Shown: positions 11,008-26,000 of the stretch, one piece after another | Layout of the letters: each line of letters opens with the position of its first letter | Numbering within the stretch: the stretch's first letter is position 1 | Source of the DNA: Rhyacichthys aspro | Lineage: Eukaryota > Chordata > Actinopteri > Gobiiformes > Rhyacichthyidae | NCBI GenBank assembly: GCA_036850595.1 | Contig: CM072158.1 | Span: 11,113,422 to 11,177,421 of the forward strand | Reading direction: 5' to 3' | DNA length: 64,000 nt | Notes under the pieces: model-generated | Database searches by the model: none | The model's input: only the letters and a program-made list of their open reading frames with translations | What the model was told of the DNA's origin: nothing | Program-made: the position numbers and the translations under genes

Positions 11008-14000
11008 ATGAAGCTGCCTCGGCTACTGGCGTTGACGGCGCTGCTCGTTCACGCCGCCACGGTAAGCACCACATCCTTTGTTTGTTAGAGTGGGACTTCC
11101 ATGAACGTGACCAAAAAAATCCATCAAAAACCTTGCACACTGCACTCGACCTAGATATGAGCCTTATTGGCCGCCCCTGACTCCCGTTGGGATGAGGGAG
11201 GGGGGCTTGGCTGGCGGCTACCGTGCAGCGTGTACCCCCACCCCCCGCTTTCACACGCGCCTTTGTGTCTCAGAGACTGGTTTACTGTGGCAAGAGGTGT
11301 GTGTGTGTGAGCATGTGAGTGAGTGTGGCGGTAATTAGCGGGTAATCTCTAATTGGACTTGATTATACAGCGCCTCTGTATGTGGAGTCTGTGTCACCAG
11401 CTCACATCCTGCCCCTAATTTGGACTGGGCTGCAATCTGCGGAGTTTATTACCGGGTATCGCTCTGTACGGGACCGCTCTGTGCCAGACTGTCCGGTATC
11501 TAACCTTTGAAGTAGGCTACACGCACACGTTTGGCTTATTGTCAGGGTCCAACGTGTGCGCAGAGTGGGGAGGGGGTGGGAGGGGTAACGGAGAAGGGGG
11601 GGGTTAACGGCGATGCGGTGCGAAAGCTGGGATGGCATGATGTCATCGGGAATCGCGGAGACGGAGGGAAGCTGATTAGGGATGCAACCGAGTGTCCCCC
11701 CACAGCCCCCCACCTCCTTCTCTCCGGAACCATCCACGCCAAGCTTTACGCGCAAGATGCCCCCCAACAGGCTCCAGCAGCACGCCCACACTTTCCGCCA
11801 CCGTGGATCTACATTTATCCCGTGAGGAGGAGGTGAAACTCACTGAATCATTGAAAGAAAGTGGAGCATCCAAAAAGAGACAGATCCTCTACTTTTAAAA
11901 CCTGAAACGACACAGCCTTTAACATGACAAACATTCCCATAATGTTGCTGCTCAATAATTCAGAGCTACATCTAACGCTCTGTCATGTTTTATTTGCTTC
12001 CGTTTGGCAAATGTTTGTTCTCACAATACACTCCAAACCCCCAAACTTTCTTTTTTCAATGCAATGATGAGGCAATCTTCCAAATTTCAAAAAATGGATG
12101 TCAAAAAGAGAGATAAGACGTGGATTTTTACGGTGCTTTTATTTGGTTTCTAGGAAAATTGACCAACACACATTTTCTTTACCAAGCACATTTTAAATCA
12201 AGCTGTGAATGTGAGTGTGCCAACTCAATAACACTCTTTATTACACCTTACTTTCTGAAGTTCAGCACAATGTTTTCTTTTTACGCATTTCAGCCTTTTT
12301 GTTGTGACAGTGTGGATTGACAGGAAACAAGGACAGTGAAAGAAATGACACGGTGCAAACAGACACAAGCCAGGACTCGAACTGGAGGCGCCCTCAGCAC
12401 AAAGTTTTCTTAAAAAAGTATTTTCTTAAGTCCACATAATCACTAGGGTCCTCGAATAAGAACACACCGGGTCAAGAGGCCTCTTCATGTCGGTGGCAGA
12501 CTTCTTCCAACGAAGGCAAAACTCAGCTTTGACTGTTTTAAGTTGGTGCTCACTTATTTATAGCTATATGTACAAAACTATACCATGCTTTATCTGCTTC
12601 CTTCAGGCCAATGTTTATTGTCGTAATAGTTTTAAACCCTGAAACTTTCCATTACCACCTCTGTCAGTTTTTGACTCACTCCTCAACATTACAGTGCTCC
12701 TCCAGATTGGCTCACAAAATCCCAAATCTCTTTAAATGAAAATTAAAGATTAGCCATAGCACCCTTTAAGAGCTGAATTTCCCAGAACTAATTGGTGTTC
12801 CTTAAACACATTGTTTCTGGGGCCTCTTTGGGTCCGGGGCCCCAGGGCATTTGCCCAAATTGCATAGTTGGTAATCCATCCTTGTCCCCATTTCATGAAT
12901 AGGATGCAGGATCTCTGTAGTTAAAGCCTTAGATGTTTGTTGGATGTGCCACATTTTATGATACAGCACTGGTTTTAGCTGAAATACTTAGCCTCTTGTG
13001 TTGAGTACTTGGAAAAATGTGGGTTAAGTCCTGTTTTTGATTGTGTTTAGTTTTTATTTAGCCTTGGTTCAATTTTATAGAAGTGGTAGCCACACAATTG
13101 CAAACCTGGAGATTAATTCACATCTGTGAGCACCACCTGATTTAATTTTTAAGACAGCCCTATCGACATCTCTCTTCTGTCCCTCATGTGAGTCGTCCCA
13201 GTAAAAGAGCCAAGTCTCAGTGCACACAGCAGATCATTAGTGTCACTGGGTGCAGCCAGAGATCCTCGGCCTCCAGCTGACCTAATCTGTCTTGAAGTCT
13301 AGCGACAGAGACAGGTGTGACATACATACTGTATACACTACACACACATACGGGACATATACTTAAATGCATGGCTTTGTGAAGAGGGGTCCAGGTGGGT
13401 GCAGGTGTGCCTTGCCAAGGTAAAAGCGACACACATGTCAACGGTCTAATAATTGCTAGGTTCACCTCAAGCAACCCAGACAAGACACACTTGACCCACA
13501 GTCCCATTCGATCGCTGACGAGGTCTTTCTCAAGATATCATCTGGCTTTGGACCAAGTGCGTGCTACTCCACGTCTCTGTGGGCTCTTCAGCCGTCAGAG
13601 CTCTGACATCACATCCGGATAACTTTATTTTACATGGGAGACTAATTTTCCCACAGACATCTGTTGTGTCCCTTGGATCAGCGTTGTGTATGTGCATCCG
13701 TCTGCCTTCGAGAGCCCTCACTCTCCATCTGTCTGCGAGTGGGCTCAAAAATAGTGAATCTACACTGCCAAAAAGTTCGCCTCTTTAACAGTGTGTGTGT
13801 TTGTGAGCGTGCATGGTGTGTTCTTACGGATCATGTTTAACTCGTGAAATGAATCAGTGTTTTGTGCTTCCGATAGCAGACAAAGCCCCCCATAGAGAGA
13901 CAAGGAAAGAGTGAGGGAACAAGAAAGAGGAATAAATAGATGGAGTGGTGGAGAGTGTGGAATGTGAGAGGCAATTTGACACAGGAAGTGGGTCCTTCTC

Positions 14001-17000
14001 AGTCTGGCAGAGGACAAAGTCCCCTCTTACAAAGAGCCGAGTGGGCAGGTATACAGCCAACTCTCCGGGGCTGGACGAGGTATTTCAGGTGTATGTGTGA
14101 AAGGATGGGCGGAGGGCGTGGGTCATCTTCCACTGGACACAGGAAATGAAAAGGATTGTGGTTCATATGGGAGCTGCATTCAGAAAGACTGAGAACAATA
14201 TTCAAGACTTCCCCACTCCTCCTTTTATCTCTTCTTCTGCCTTTTTTAATATTATGTGGCTGTGGATAGCTTGGTTAAATTAGTTTTCGTATATCTATTG
14301 GAGAGAAACTTGACTGTTTTGATTTGATGCTGAATGGAAAGTCCCATTTAGTTGCAGATTGATATCTTGAGGAGACAGCAATGCTGCCTGTCACAAAAGT
14401 AATGATGCTGTCCACCTCCTTGGAGCTTAAAATTAGTTTTACTTACTATTAGTGCGAGCACAGAAGTCTGTATTTCTCTGCTTAAAACAGTTCAAAAGAA
14501 AAGCAATTACCATGACCAAGTAAAGCATTGTACATGAAGTTGAATGAAGCTGACATTTGACTCCATTTATTGAGGCTATGCTTCGTATGAATCCATTCAG
14601 TTTATTGAAGTACTTTTTATTAAGTTCACATTCACAAAAGCCACAACGGCCCACTTGTCTTCCTCTTCTTTCCTCAGTGTTGTAGAACCAAACAAGCCAC
14701 AAATTATGGCCCATGTTTTCCTCTTTTCATTATTTGGTGCCAGTGCTTTGTGTATCTGACTGTTGCCGTGACAACAACACAGTCTTCCTAATATGGCCTG
14801 GAGGTCAACTGTGTGTTGAATCAGAAAGAGCTTGTGACCCAACATTTCAAAAAGGTTTTGAGCAGTGGTTTTGATCAATAGACAGAGCTTACTTGCAAAG
14901 TAAACGCACATTGTGACGCAAGTGGAGACTCAAATAAAATTTTAGTTTAAATGCAATTACTCAATCCCAAACATTCAGGAAATAGTGTTTGCATCATCTA
15001 ATATGGCAATACTCTTACAGATTAACCTAAGTTTTGTCCCTTAGTGCAATTGCTGCCAGTAAGGTTTAAATCTTTAGGCACTGTGTTGTGACACCCTTGA
15101 TTACAGCTCTTTTTTGGCCACATTGTAATTTAAAGTCCCTAAACTGAGCTAATAGTCCTCAGCTGAGCATTCCCAGACCACAGGAAATTCAGTCAAAATT
15201 AAGGGAAACTTTAATTTCCTTGCTTTTAAACTCTGTAATAGTTGCAGTATTTCTGAAGCACACAGACTGTGGTAAAGTTGCATTTTTCCAGCCATAATTT
15301 GCGGATCTAGAAACCATGACACGATGAAAACCGGGAGAACATAATGCCTCGTGAAGCTTTTATAAAACCCTGCCCTGAGTGGCTACAATTATAAGTAGTG
15401 CCTGCTATATTCCTAAATCGTTTTGTGTAGCCTTTATGAGTCATATCCAATCACCATCTTCCTAATGTTTTTCATTTATCTACGTACTATTGTGCAACAT
15501 AAGAATTTCCCGCTCAGATCATCTGGCATATTAGAAAATGTTTTTTAAAAAAAACCCTACGTTCATCCGTCTGGAAACTCCTCTCATCATGACCAGTAAG
15601 ACACAAGTGCTGACATGCTCGCTCACACATACACGCACCGATGCACATTAACATTAACGTGCCGATAATCGTACTTAAACTGCATCCGCTTCCACACACG
15701 GGCATCGGCTCGTGAATAGCTGTGCAGCAGCAGTGTTGATTCAGTGAGTCAGAGGGAGACGGAGAACGCTGGAGGTGTTTTAGGTAGGTCAAAACAGGCT
15801 CCAAACACGCACACACTCACACTCACCAGCTCCCTTGCAGTAATTGGGCGGCAGTGCACAGACATACTCACATACTTATTCTCAGGAGTCAAGTAGATGA
15901 ATATAAAGGCAAGAACAGGGAGAGAGGGAGGGAGGGAGAGCACTGGAAAAAAAAAGGGAGGTGTAGAAGGCCTGAAGATAATGAGAAGGAGGGAAAGAGC
16001 TAAACTGGAGAGGATGGAGGAAGGTAATGGCGGGAGAAGGATGCTTGATTGCAGCAGGAATAGGAAGAAATGGAAAGAAACAGAAGAATGGAGGAGAAAG
16101 GAAGCAGGCTTATGGGGCTGCAATTTAAACATGACTGTAGAATGAAAATCTGTGTCTGAGGCTTTTAGAATGAAAAGGTACTATAATGACAGTATATTCT
16201 GAAAAGGCTGAAGTTCGTGCTGTTGAGTTGGAAAAAAAAACTAGTCCCAAAGGATGCTGTTGTGCTTTACTCTCACTCCAATCAGGAAAGACAGCAGGTA
16301 GAAAACACTAGGGTTATAAAAGTGTCACTATATGTTTGTCACAATAAAGTCCTGGCTTTCAAACTCAAAGAAGGTTTTGACATGGAAAACACAATAAAAG
16401 TTAGTGGGATAATTTACAGTACTTTCTGAAATCAAAAATATCGGTCTGTTCTTTTGCAAAATAATACATCGAAAGCATTATTAGTTGTATTATGAATGTT
16501 AAAATTCAGTGCACAGAATGGGGCCAAGACACAGAGTGGCCTGAACATGAGTGGTGGCATGATGGTGGGATGATGGTGGGAGCAGGATGGAAATGTGGGG
16601 ATGAAGGGATAGAGGAGGTGGGGGCAGGGAGGCGGGTGGCTGCTCTTTTCCCAGGAGACCTTGCGGTACCTGCTCTCTTCGTGGCCGTCGCTATGACAAC
16701 CAGCATGGCTGCCGCTGTCACAGCTTCATCGCCCCTTCTCTCCTCCTCCGTTTCCCTCGTTCATTCGGTTTCTTCTGCGTGGCAGCCATTGTTCATTCCA
16801 TTCAGTTTTCTTCGTCTCTCTTTTGTCTGTTTTCAAACGCGTCTATTCCCTTTCTCATCCCACGCCTATAGCTCCCTTTTGTTTCACAACAGCAAATTGG
16901 AAAAAAAAAATGGATGTAAAAGATGGCTGTTTTTTTCCACTTTGTACAGTAGTCTGCCTGTGTGTTGGTGCTATAACCGGACTCTAAATTAGAGAGCGTA

Positions 17001-20000
17001 AATGCAGCTCTATCTCCAAAGCCACAAAGCATTCTGGGATCTCTGTATGTTTCGCTATAAATAAAACCCCCAGAAACAGAGCGCCTCCCTCCCACCAGCA
17101 AACCTTCACGTGTGTGTGTGTTTGTGGATGGATTACACACTGCACATTACCCCTGCTTGGTTATAGCAGACATTATCATATTCATGCTCATATGTTTGCC
17201 TTTCTTTTCTTCTGCAGTGCTTCTAGTACTATCCGATTCCTCGCAGATTTCTGAGGTAATTAGGTTAACGAAGAGGCCGGATGGGTGGGGTCATGCAGAG
17301 CTGAAATCCAAAGCGGCCCAACGGGAATGTCGGTATGTGTAGTTATTGACTGGGAGCCGATAAGAGCGAGCAGAGATAACGTCGGCGTTTACGCTCCCGA
17401 CCTGACTCAAGAGTCGGTGACGGCGTTTTGAAGTTGGCCTCCGTTTGACCTCCCGCGCAGCCCTCCCAGTATCTTGCTCCGCATCTGTCAGCTCTGTTTG
17501 TTTGTTGGGGCTTTTGCCAGCGAGTGTAAATGTGTCGATTTTGGTCAACCTTCAATCTTGATTTAGTCAGCGATTATAGCGGGACGGGCGAACTACTGCC
17601 GAGCCAAAAAGTCAAGGAAAGAAACCTGGAAAGTCTGCTCCTGTCGACCGAGGTTTACTTTATCTTTAGGACAGAAATAGATTTTGTGTATCTTTCCCAA
17701 CTAAACGTCTGATTAGGAGATGAATAAAGGGTCACTTAAGCATTTGAACATTGATCATAGGAATAATAATGAGATCCAACATCAATACACTTTCCACTGA
17801 GGAAATTGATTTTTGCAGGCTTAAACAGACATTGATTTTCTGTTTACCACTTACTGTGCTGTTACCTCTCAACATAACCAAAAACTCAGGTAACAAGGTT
17901 GTACATTTCACTCCACTAATGATATCAGATCTCCTGTGCTCGCCATGCTCGATTACTTCCCCGGCTGCTTCAGACAGAACGGACTCGCTCTGACTGGAAA
18001 CGGTTCCTCTGGGAGGCCCCTCTCTCTGAAAATGACCACTAAGGCCACTCAATGTTCAGTAAGCTTGTTTGGACTTAATAGTAGTAAAGAGAGATGAAGA
18101 GAGAGTAGAAGAAGAGAGTGCTTGTGCTGTACAGGAAGGGGTATAGAGCAAGGGAAAGGGGAATTACGGCAAATCAAAGCAGCAGAGACTGTAGATCAGC
18201 TCCGAACAGTGGCTTCTCGTGATGAAGCCATCTGTAGAGAAATGTAAATGTTTGTAAAGAGGCACCAAAAAAAAAAACACGTTAAAAATGAAACTACACT
18301 GACAGTAATGCATTCACACATTCAGTAAGATGCATGATGGGGCGTATTAATATTCTGTCGCCCAATTTGTCATCCTCTTTTCGCTCTTGTCTTATCCGTC
18401 AGTGTGAGATTTTCATGAGATTATCCGATAACAATGAGATTTTGTCACTTAATTTACAGATCTACGATGGTTCAATCACTGAATGGTAATTGCAGTGTTA
18501 AATATTTGTCTGATCTTCTTTCTTTTGACTGATGTGTTTGCATATAAGTTGTAGCCCTTTTTTCATTGTAGTTTAGTCTGTTTTAGTGTTAGGATTATTT
18601 TCCTATGGTTAATCTTGCATTTTGTCCTCATCAAACACGCTTCTAGGTTTAAAATCTTGTAGGACCCCCTTCCAAAAACCTGTTATCACCCTTGGTAGCT
18701 GACCCAGTGTTTGGGAAACACTGGCTTATAGGATGCTCACAGGAAGTATTTATAGATCCGGCCTTGCTGCTCTGAAGCTGGAGGGAGTTTCCTGAGTGGA
18801 TGTTCTATGGGTGTGTGTTTACATGACGGTAAGAAAAGCAAGTGCATAGTGAGTCTGCTTCTGCCAAACAAAAGCCAGTAATACTGCGTGCGAGCGAAAG
18901 CCATGTGACTCTGTACGTGTGCGTTTAAATAATTTAGCCGACGTCCCGACAGAGGAGTGAACGAGGTCAGGAGCTCATTGCTGCTGCGTTTTTTTTAATC
19001 TATCCATCTCTACACCCACCAGTCGTCATCCCAGGGATCGCCGCAGTGCCGGTCGTTTATTCTGCCCGTCTTAATAAACAGGAACTTAGTAACAAAAGGC
19101 TTCCCACATGGTCCTCACGTCCCCTCAATTATCTGCAAGCCATGAGGGAAGAACATCGATCCAATTAAACGCAGACATTGAAACCTGCAGTGTGTGTGAG
19201 TGTATGGGACTGTGCACCGCTGTGGACCCTTCTCAAGTAAACCTTTGAACCCCAGTGCTTTAAAGGGCTCTTTCAAAGGCGTTTGCAGTTTGAACGAGCC
19301 CCTGAAGCTAATGAGCTGTGTGTGTGTATGTGTGGAAGTATATAGGGACTCTGCAATATTGCTTAGTGGTTGCAGTAGTTCCTTCCCATAGGGCTCTTCT
19401 GTAAAGACGTCCACACAAACACACACACTTACTCGTGCACTTTAGTGGCAGCAGGTGATTCATTCTTAATCTTTCATTCCAACAGTTGTGGATTAGCCCT
19501 AATCTTAGCCAGCAGAGACCCAGGTCTGAAAGGCTGACTGACACCATGTTTGCGGCGTGTCCTTAAGGGCGCTGTTTATTTAGCTCACGGTGTATGTGAC
19601 AAGATAATTGTTTCCCTTGTTGACTGTGTAGACTCTGTGTTTGACGGGACATGATATGACTCGGACGTACTGACAGATCACACAACGGCGAGACGTAATG
19701 TGTGGGCGCTGACAGAGAGGAGACATTGCTCTTGTGTTTTCGTCATTCAGTTGTTTTTTTTTTGTTTTTCAATAGGGCCATTTTGTAGCCTAGCCAGCCA
19801 TTTCTTTTACTTTTCCAGTTCTTTTTTTATTCCATACAAAGAATTCTGTTGATACGAGTTTAATTTCCAGGAGTTGAAATCAATAGACACGGATTAAACT
19901 ACCTCAGGGCGCAATTGGATGAACATTGAACCAATTAGAATTTGGGAGGCGGTACTAAGATACCCACAATAAACTGCTTCTGGACCGACACAATATAAAA

Positions 20001-23000
20001 AAACATACATCCAATCAGAGAATCAGCAAAACTGTATAAACCCCGCCCCGTTTTAGATAAACTGTCATGATTGGTCAGGTGGGATTTTTAAATTAGGTCC
20101 CAAGCTGGTCCAGCTTTGGAAGGCACTGCAGTCAGTTTACAAGGCCAGGGTTTATTAGCAAGTGCTGTTTCTGATTTTAAACACAGACAGCAGTGTGTGG
20201 CTCTTGCTTCAAGAATTTAAACATTGTTTTTATCGTCTAAATTGCATTTAACAGAGCAGAACCTAACGCTGCAAATATTGAGCCTCGAAATGATAAGAAA
20301 TTGGCTCAGCTTTATGTATTTAATGTTCAGAAAGCTGGGACTAAACCAGAAACGGTCTAATGTTTACTGCAGCTGCTCTACCTCCAGCCTCTCACTGCCA
20401 CACACAAGGATTTATTCCCTCTGCTACATACCAACTTTTCATATTAATTATTAACAATGCATCAAAGTTTGAAAAAGTCTGCTTCAAAATCTGTTTCAAA
20501 TCTCAAACTCGGACATGACTTTTGTGGCACTTCGATTACAGCATTCTTCACGTAGCAGATGTCGCTCTTCTGGATCCAGCAGAGAGGAAACCTGTGCTTC
20601 TTCAGTCAATCATTTAAACTTTATTTATATAGCACTTTTCATGCAGCTTAAAGCAATGTAAATAGAGTAAAACAAATGTATAAAATAAGTAAAAGCTAAT
20701 GGCTGCTAACCAACAGATACCAGGCTAACAAAAGCCAATTTTGTTGCACGCTGTTGCTGATAAAACTGATGCAAACGCAGATTGTGACAACCACATTAAC
20801 ATTTGAATAACTTCAGATTAGCCACAGTAGCTCTATCAGGACACTGATCTGCAGAAATGTTGTGAATCCTTTTTTGCACTTTGTCAGACTGGGTCATATT
20901 GCAGTTTTTTTTTATTGTGCACCATTTCTCTCCTGCAGGACCTGAAATTTTTGATTGAGCTATTGTATCCCGATAAGAAACAGCACTGGGGAAAAATATT
21001 GGTGGTTGAATAATGTCCGAAAAATTGAACAAAGCAGAGAGGTGTGGTGACAGATTTAAAAGCGATTAGATGCTGTGGGGAGCTGGAGGCAGTGCAGATT
21101 TGAAGGGAATGAAAGGGGAATAAGGTCAGAGGCAATCACAGACAAAAGTGATATGAAAGGGTTGCTGGTAAACGCAGTACGGAATGAAAAAAAAGAAAAG
21201 AAATGGAGGAGGAGGAGGGTTGGAGCTACATCTAAAGAGCAGAAAAGAATAAGATTTGTTAATTTGTAAAGGTGGTAAAGGATATGAGGAGCCCATCAGA
21301 AATGAGCGTGGCAGATGAAGAGGGTGGAATTGGCTTTAGGTAGAGTGGGATGATAAAAGACTAGAGGAGCTGACGAAGGAGAAAAATGGAAATTGAAATG
21401 GGAGATGGATGGGGTGGATCGGTGTCCTGATGGAAGCGAAGAGGGAGCGACTGGCGGTTAGCGGAGGCAGGCCTGTAAAGAGCTTAGGGCAGCTGAGACG
21501 GATTGAATGGAGAGAACAACCTGGACAGGATTACACCGACAGACGAGAGAGGAAGATCGTATCATCGCACATTCATTTGCCTGTATCTGAGCAGCTTTCC
21601 CTCATTTACACTGACCATTTTGTCACTTGTAAACACCGCCACCACTTTAATTAAACCTTGCCCCCGCATCTATGGATTTAATGCGTGCCCGTTGTTAAGG
21701 AAGCTAATCTGTGCGTTAGACAATCATTCACAAGCCATTACTTACTTAAATCCTCTCTTAATGAATTAGTCAGTGACTAATGGTGCCCACTATAAAACTG
21801 TCCTCAACTGTTGCCTACTGCAGAAGAGCTTTGAGAGATGAATGAACAGCTTCTCACCTGCCTCTCAGTGTATTTATTTCTGAGCTGTGCCTGGAGTTAG
21901 ATAAAAACCGTCTGAGCGGTGCTTTCAGAGGAATATTAAACACAGCTCTGAACATTTCACCCATTAATCCTCATTATCTCTCGACAGTATGCATTCTTTA
22001 GACTGTTTAGCCCATCAAAAAACTGTAGAGCTAAACAAACCTATATAGGCACTACTGGATGTGAATTGGATTTTGACGCTTGCAAAACCATTTAGCTTCT
22101 ATACGGGACACTTTAAAGTACTATTGTTCTAGTCGATACACTAAATTGTGTTTTCTGGTGTCACTAAAGCTACATTCTGGAAAGCGTAGCAAAACTAGCC
22201 AGCGTTGGCTTAACAACCCTGGAGATATATGCAAAAGGTTTAGAACAGTTCACAGAACATTCATGTCTTTTTCATTGCCTGTATGCCTTTTAGTGCACTA
22301 ATGTCACATTGGGTTAGTTTTGCAAAACCATTCAACATTAAGCCATAGCAAACACTCGAGCTCTTATTAAGTGTCATTAATATTTTTATGCACACTAGCC
22401 GAATGATGCTGCAAGGCCTTCAGTGGTAGAAAAGAAAAGCAACCCATAGACAACACATGAGCCATTCATTGAGAAAAACAGGACAAAGTCAGTGCCTTAT
22501 TTGCCTCATGTTTACTCATGGTTTGTTGAAGTCTTCTGACTGTCATTCCAGTTAATGAGTATCTCATGATAAATATGTGATTAGGTCACAAGCATTTGGT
22601 CTTAATGAGGAACGAGTCCATATGCCGGCCTCTGCTGATCTGAAGTTCAATGCTTAGTGGCATTTCGCAACCTTTGTAATTAGTGTTTGATATCGGAGAG
22701 CTCTATGATACATGAAGAATCAATGGTCACTCACTTGGCCTGCAGTCATCGGCTGGTTGTTCGACCTGGATAGTGCTCAAAGGTTCAGGACTGGCTGTTA
22801 CACTGAACCAATGGGAGGTGGCCAAGAGAGCGTGGCAAGGTCAGCTGCTCAGGATGCCCCCAGGCAGCAATTTGTTTACCTTGGCTGTTTCTGGATGAGA
22901 TGAGCAGAGGTACGGCATGATAATATTAGGCATCATGCCCTCCGCACACGCACTCACAAGCGGCAAAGGTGCATCTCTCCATTTCAGATTGAATTACACA

Positions 23001-26000
23001 GAGTTGATTGGATTTTTCTCTGCTGCTTCAAAGACAAAAACACTCCTCACTCACTACCTCTTCTGCCTCTGGGTCCATCCATCTCATCATTTTCCTCTCA
23101 AGTATTCTAAATTTGTATTTTCTTCTTTAATGCTCCACTTTTGTGCATCAATATTGCCTGTTCTCCTTGCCGTTTGCTTTCTTGGGATGCCGCATGACTG
23201 TCATTAGCCTGATTACACAAGCTGTAATTATATGAACACACACAGATGCTGACTTGTGATTCAGATCACTGTATATGGGCAGAAATGTGATTCTCATCGT
23301 CATTTGTGTTTGCAGTGTGTGTGTCAAGCTTTTTCGATTAGGACGCCAGAAGAGAGCATTGATTACCGTTTTAGAGATACTCGCAGTCAGTGCCCCTTCT
23401 GCTCACTAGCTCTCTGTGAGACAAAGGCATCATGGTCTGCGGGGCGCTCTCTCCACCAACACGCAGCCACATTTCTGAGCCCCTTTGAAAAGTTCCTTAG
23501 AAACACGAGAAAAGTTCCAGCCACAGGCGCCACGCCCTCCCACTGGCCCTCAGAAATAGGCCCATTGAGCAGCCTATAATCACGTACATAAAAATCTGCA
23601 TTCAGCCTAACTCCAGTCTCTGCTCTCCAGCACTTCATAGCTCCAGCCACAAAAACGCAGCCACTGACGCACCGAGAAACCGGCAGCATTTCTCCTACCA
23701 AACACTAATAGACTCCGTTGCTCCCTGGACGCCACAAACAAAACTCCTGGAGCACACACAAATGCATGTTGTATTGTGGGCTGTGGGAGCGGCGATTGTG
23801 GCAGAGTCTGAAGGCATTTCTGGCAACAGGACAGTGGCATACTCACTCTCCAGCTCTCACTCTGAGATGCATGTTTCATAAGGTCATGTATAATAGAGGA
23901 GGATTCCACGCAGGGCGGCCTTGTGCGTGTCATTGTGTGTGTTTTATTCGTGCGGTTGTCGTTGCCGGCCTTGAGATGTGGCTTAATCCCGTTGGATTGT
24001 CAGATTAGTGTAACAGCTGGGTCCTACATGCAGATATACATCCCTTTGCTGCAGCCTTGTGAGAGTCGCCCCTCCTCCCATCCTCTCTATACTAAGCTAT
24101 GTCACTCTAATGTCCAACACAGCAAAGCGGTATGTGTGTGCGTGGCTGTGCGCGTGACTCTTTCACAGCTCCTATCCATTACGCTGCTTGAGACGGCCTG
24201 ATGTGTCACTACACAGTCACAGTGACCCCCGTCGAGCGCCGTCAGCTGCTCATTTGCCGGAGCACCTTACAGGTTAAACATGCTGGGCTTCAGACAACAA
24301 GTGACCATGTTTACACCCCACCAACACGTTCCCCATTCAAATATTATGTTACAATTCATTCAACAGCAACAGAAGAGAAAAACACATTTGTGGATTCCCC
24401 AAAGAGCTGGAGAGTAAATAGAGCTTATTCATGCATTTTAATATCGGAACAACTATGAATATTACAACAGGCACTTTATGTAACAGAGCCTACCTAGGTA
24501 CAGCAGTAGTGCCATTAAAAGATGAAACAATGTTTGAAACTAACCCGAAACATGACATTTCAAATAAAATATATAAATGCACAGATTAATAGCTTTGAAT
24601 AGAAAGCCTTTTTAGTGCCTTTACTGGGAAGCTAGTTTAATATACATAAGGAAGTTGCCACACCTTTTATTTTGAAGAGACGTTATTGTGTAGATTTGTA
24701 CACATGGTTAAAGACACAAAAGAAAGGAATAATATAATAATAAAGGATCGGGATAAGCCAAAAATAGTTTTAGTTTGGAGTTACAATGTGGAAAAATCTG
24801 TTTTGTAAGAGGTGTTCAAACATTAGATCTCCCTTTTAGTGAAGCACAGGCTTGATCCTCTTCCATCGTGCACCTGTTTTATTCCCAGAAGCTCTGTGAC
24901 GAAGCTGTTCACTGTACCATATACCATATATAGCAATTGTGTGACTTTCCATAAGGGCATTCATCACGTAGATCATCTCTGAGTGGAGGAAGGTAATATT
25001 AGAAAGATAATATTAGTGTTTGGATGCATTTCAGCTGTGGTTTGGTACAGGGCTTGGAGAGGCCTCCTCTGAGCTGGAATAACAAACTAGAGCTAATGTA
25101 ATGCCATCCTCCCACAGGTTTTGTATGAGGGAATTAATACGGCCAGCGTGGCTGTGATTGGGATCAGCCACAGTAGCAGTATCAGGAAGCTGATCAGCAG
25201 AAAAGACTAAATATAGTGGGCTGAGGAAAGACGTTCCCCTATTTCCTGGCTGTTGAATGTGTTTACAGTTTAGAGGCTCAATGGTTCACATCCATTGGTC
25301 ACAGGAGCAGGCATGTGTGAGACAAACATGAGGAAAAGATCAGAAATGTATTTGGCAGACTCTTTGCTTGCATCGTGTAAAGTATAATTTGCTAAATACC
25401 AGTTAAACCAAGCCTTAAAAACATCTAATATGAATAAATTATGCTACAATATGAAGATGAATATCAGTCTGTAATATTCTGCAAACATCTCCTGTGTTTT
25501 TAATAGATTTACAGAGCCTGATTGCTTCTAAAGCATTTGCAGGCACTTCCCATCACACAAACAACTAATCATGCAAAATTGCTCAGTGTGTTGCTTTTTG
25601 TGACCCCCTGCTGCAGCTGCTACTGTAAAGAAGCTCTTAACGCTAAATGATCATTTCACTTAAAAATGAAGTTCTTTTACTTGGCTTGCTGCCGACAGAG
25701 ACCTAGAGGGGGAAAACTCTGATTATTCCACAGGAGGAGACATTTCTCACACCCTTTTAAATAGGTGACAGTAAGCGTTTGTATGTATTGTTAGGAAATG
25801 TCTATCTGAATTAAGGCATGACATTTACTGCATGGCTTATCATACCCTTTTTATGCTTTCCAAACTAGAGTGAGGGTCTTATATACAGCTGCATTGCTTT
25901 GACTGCTCGGTCTGTAACATGCAGGTGTGAAAACAGTGAGGTTTACACAAGCTCGTCTGACGTCATCGCTGCAAGATCCTGCCGAGGCATCCTACTGCGC

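Noticed and set aside
12825..12870. GC-rich palindromic patch (CCGGGGCCCCAGGG) in sdc3 intron 1
   Set aside because: It may be a fragment of a DNA transposon, but no ends or target duplication could be found, so no element is called.
16492..16992. 166-codon open frame in sdc3 intron 1
   Set aside because: Low-complexity Trp/Gly then Ser/Phe-rich product with no domain or exon signals; intronic chance frame.
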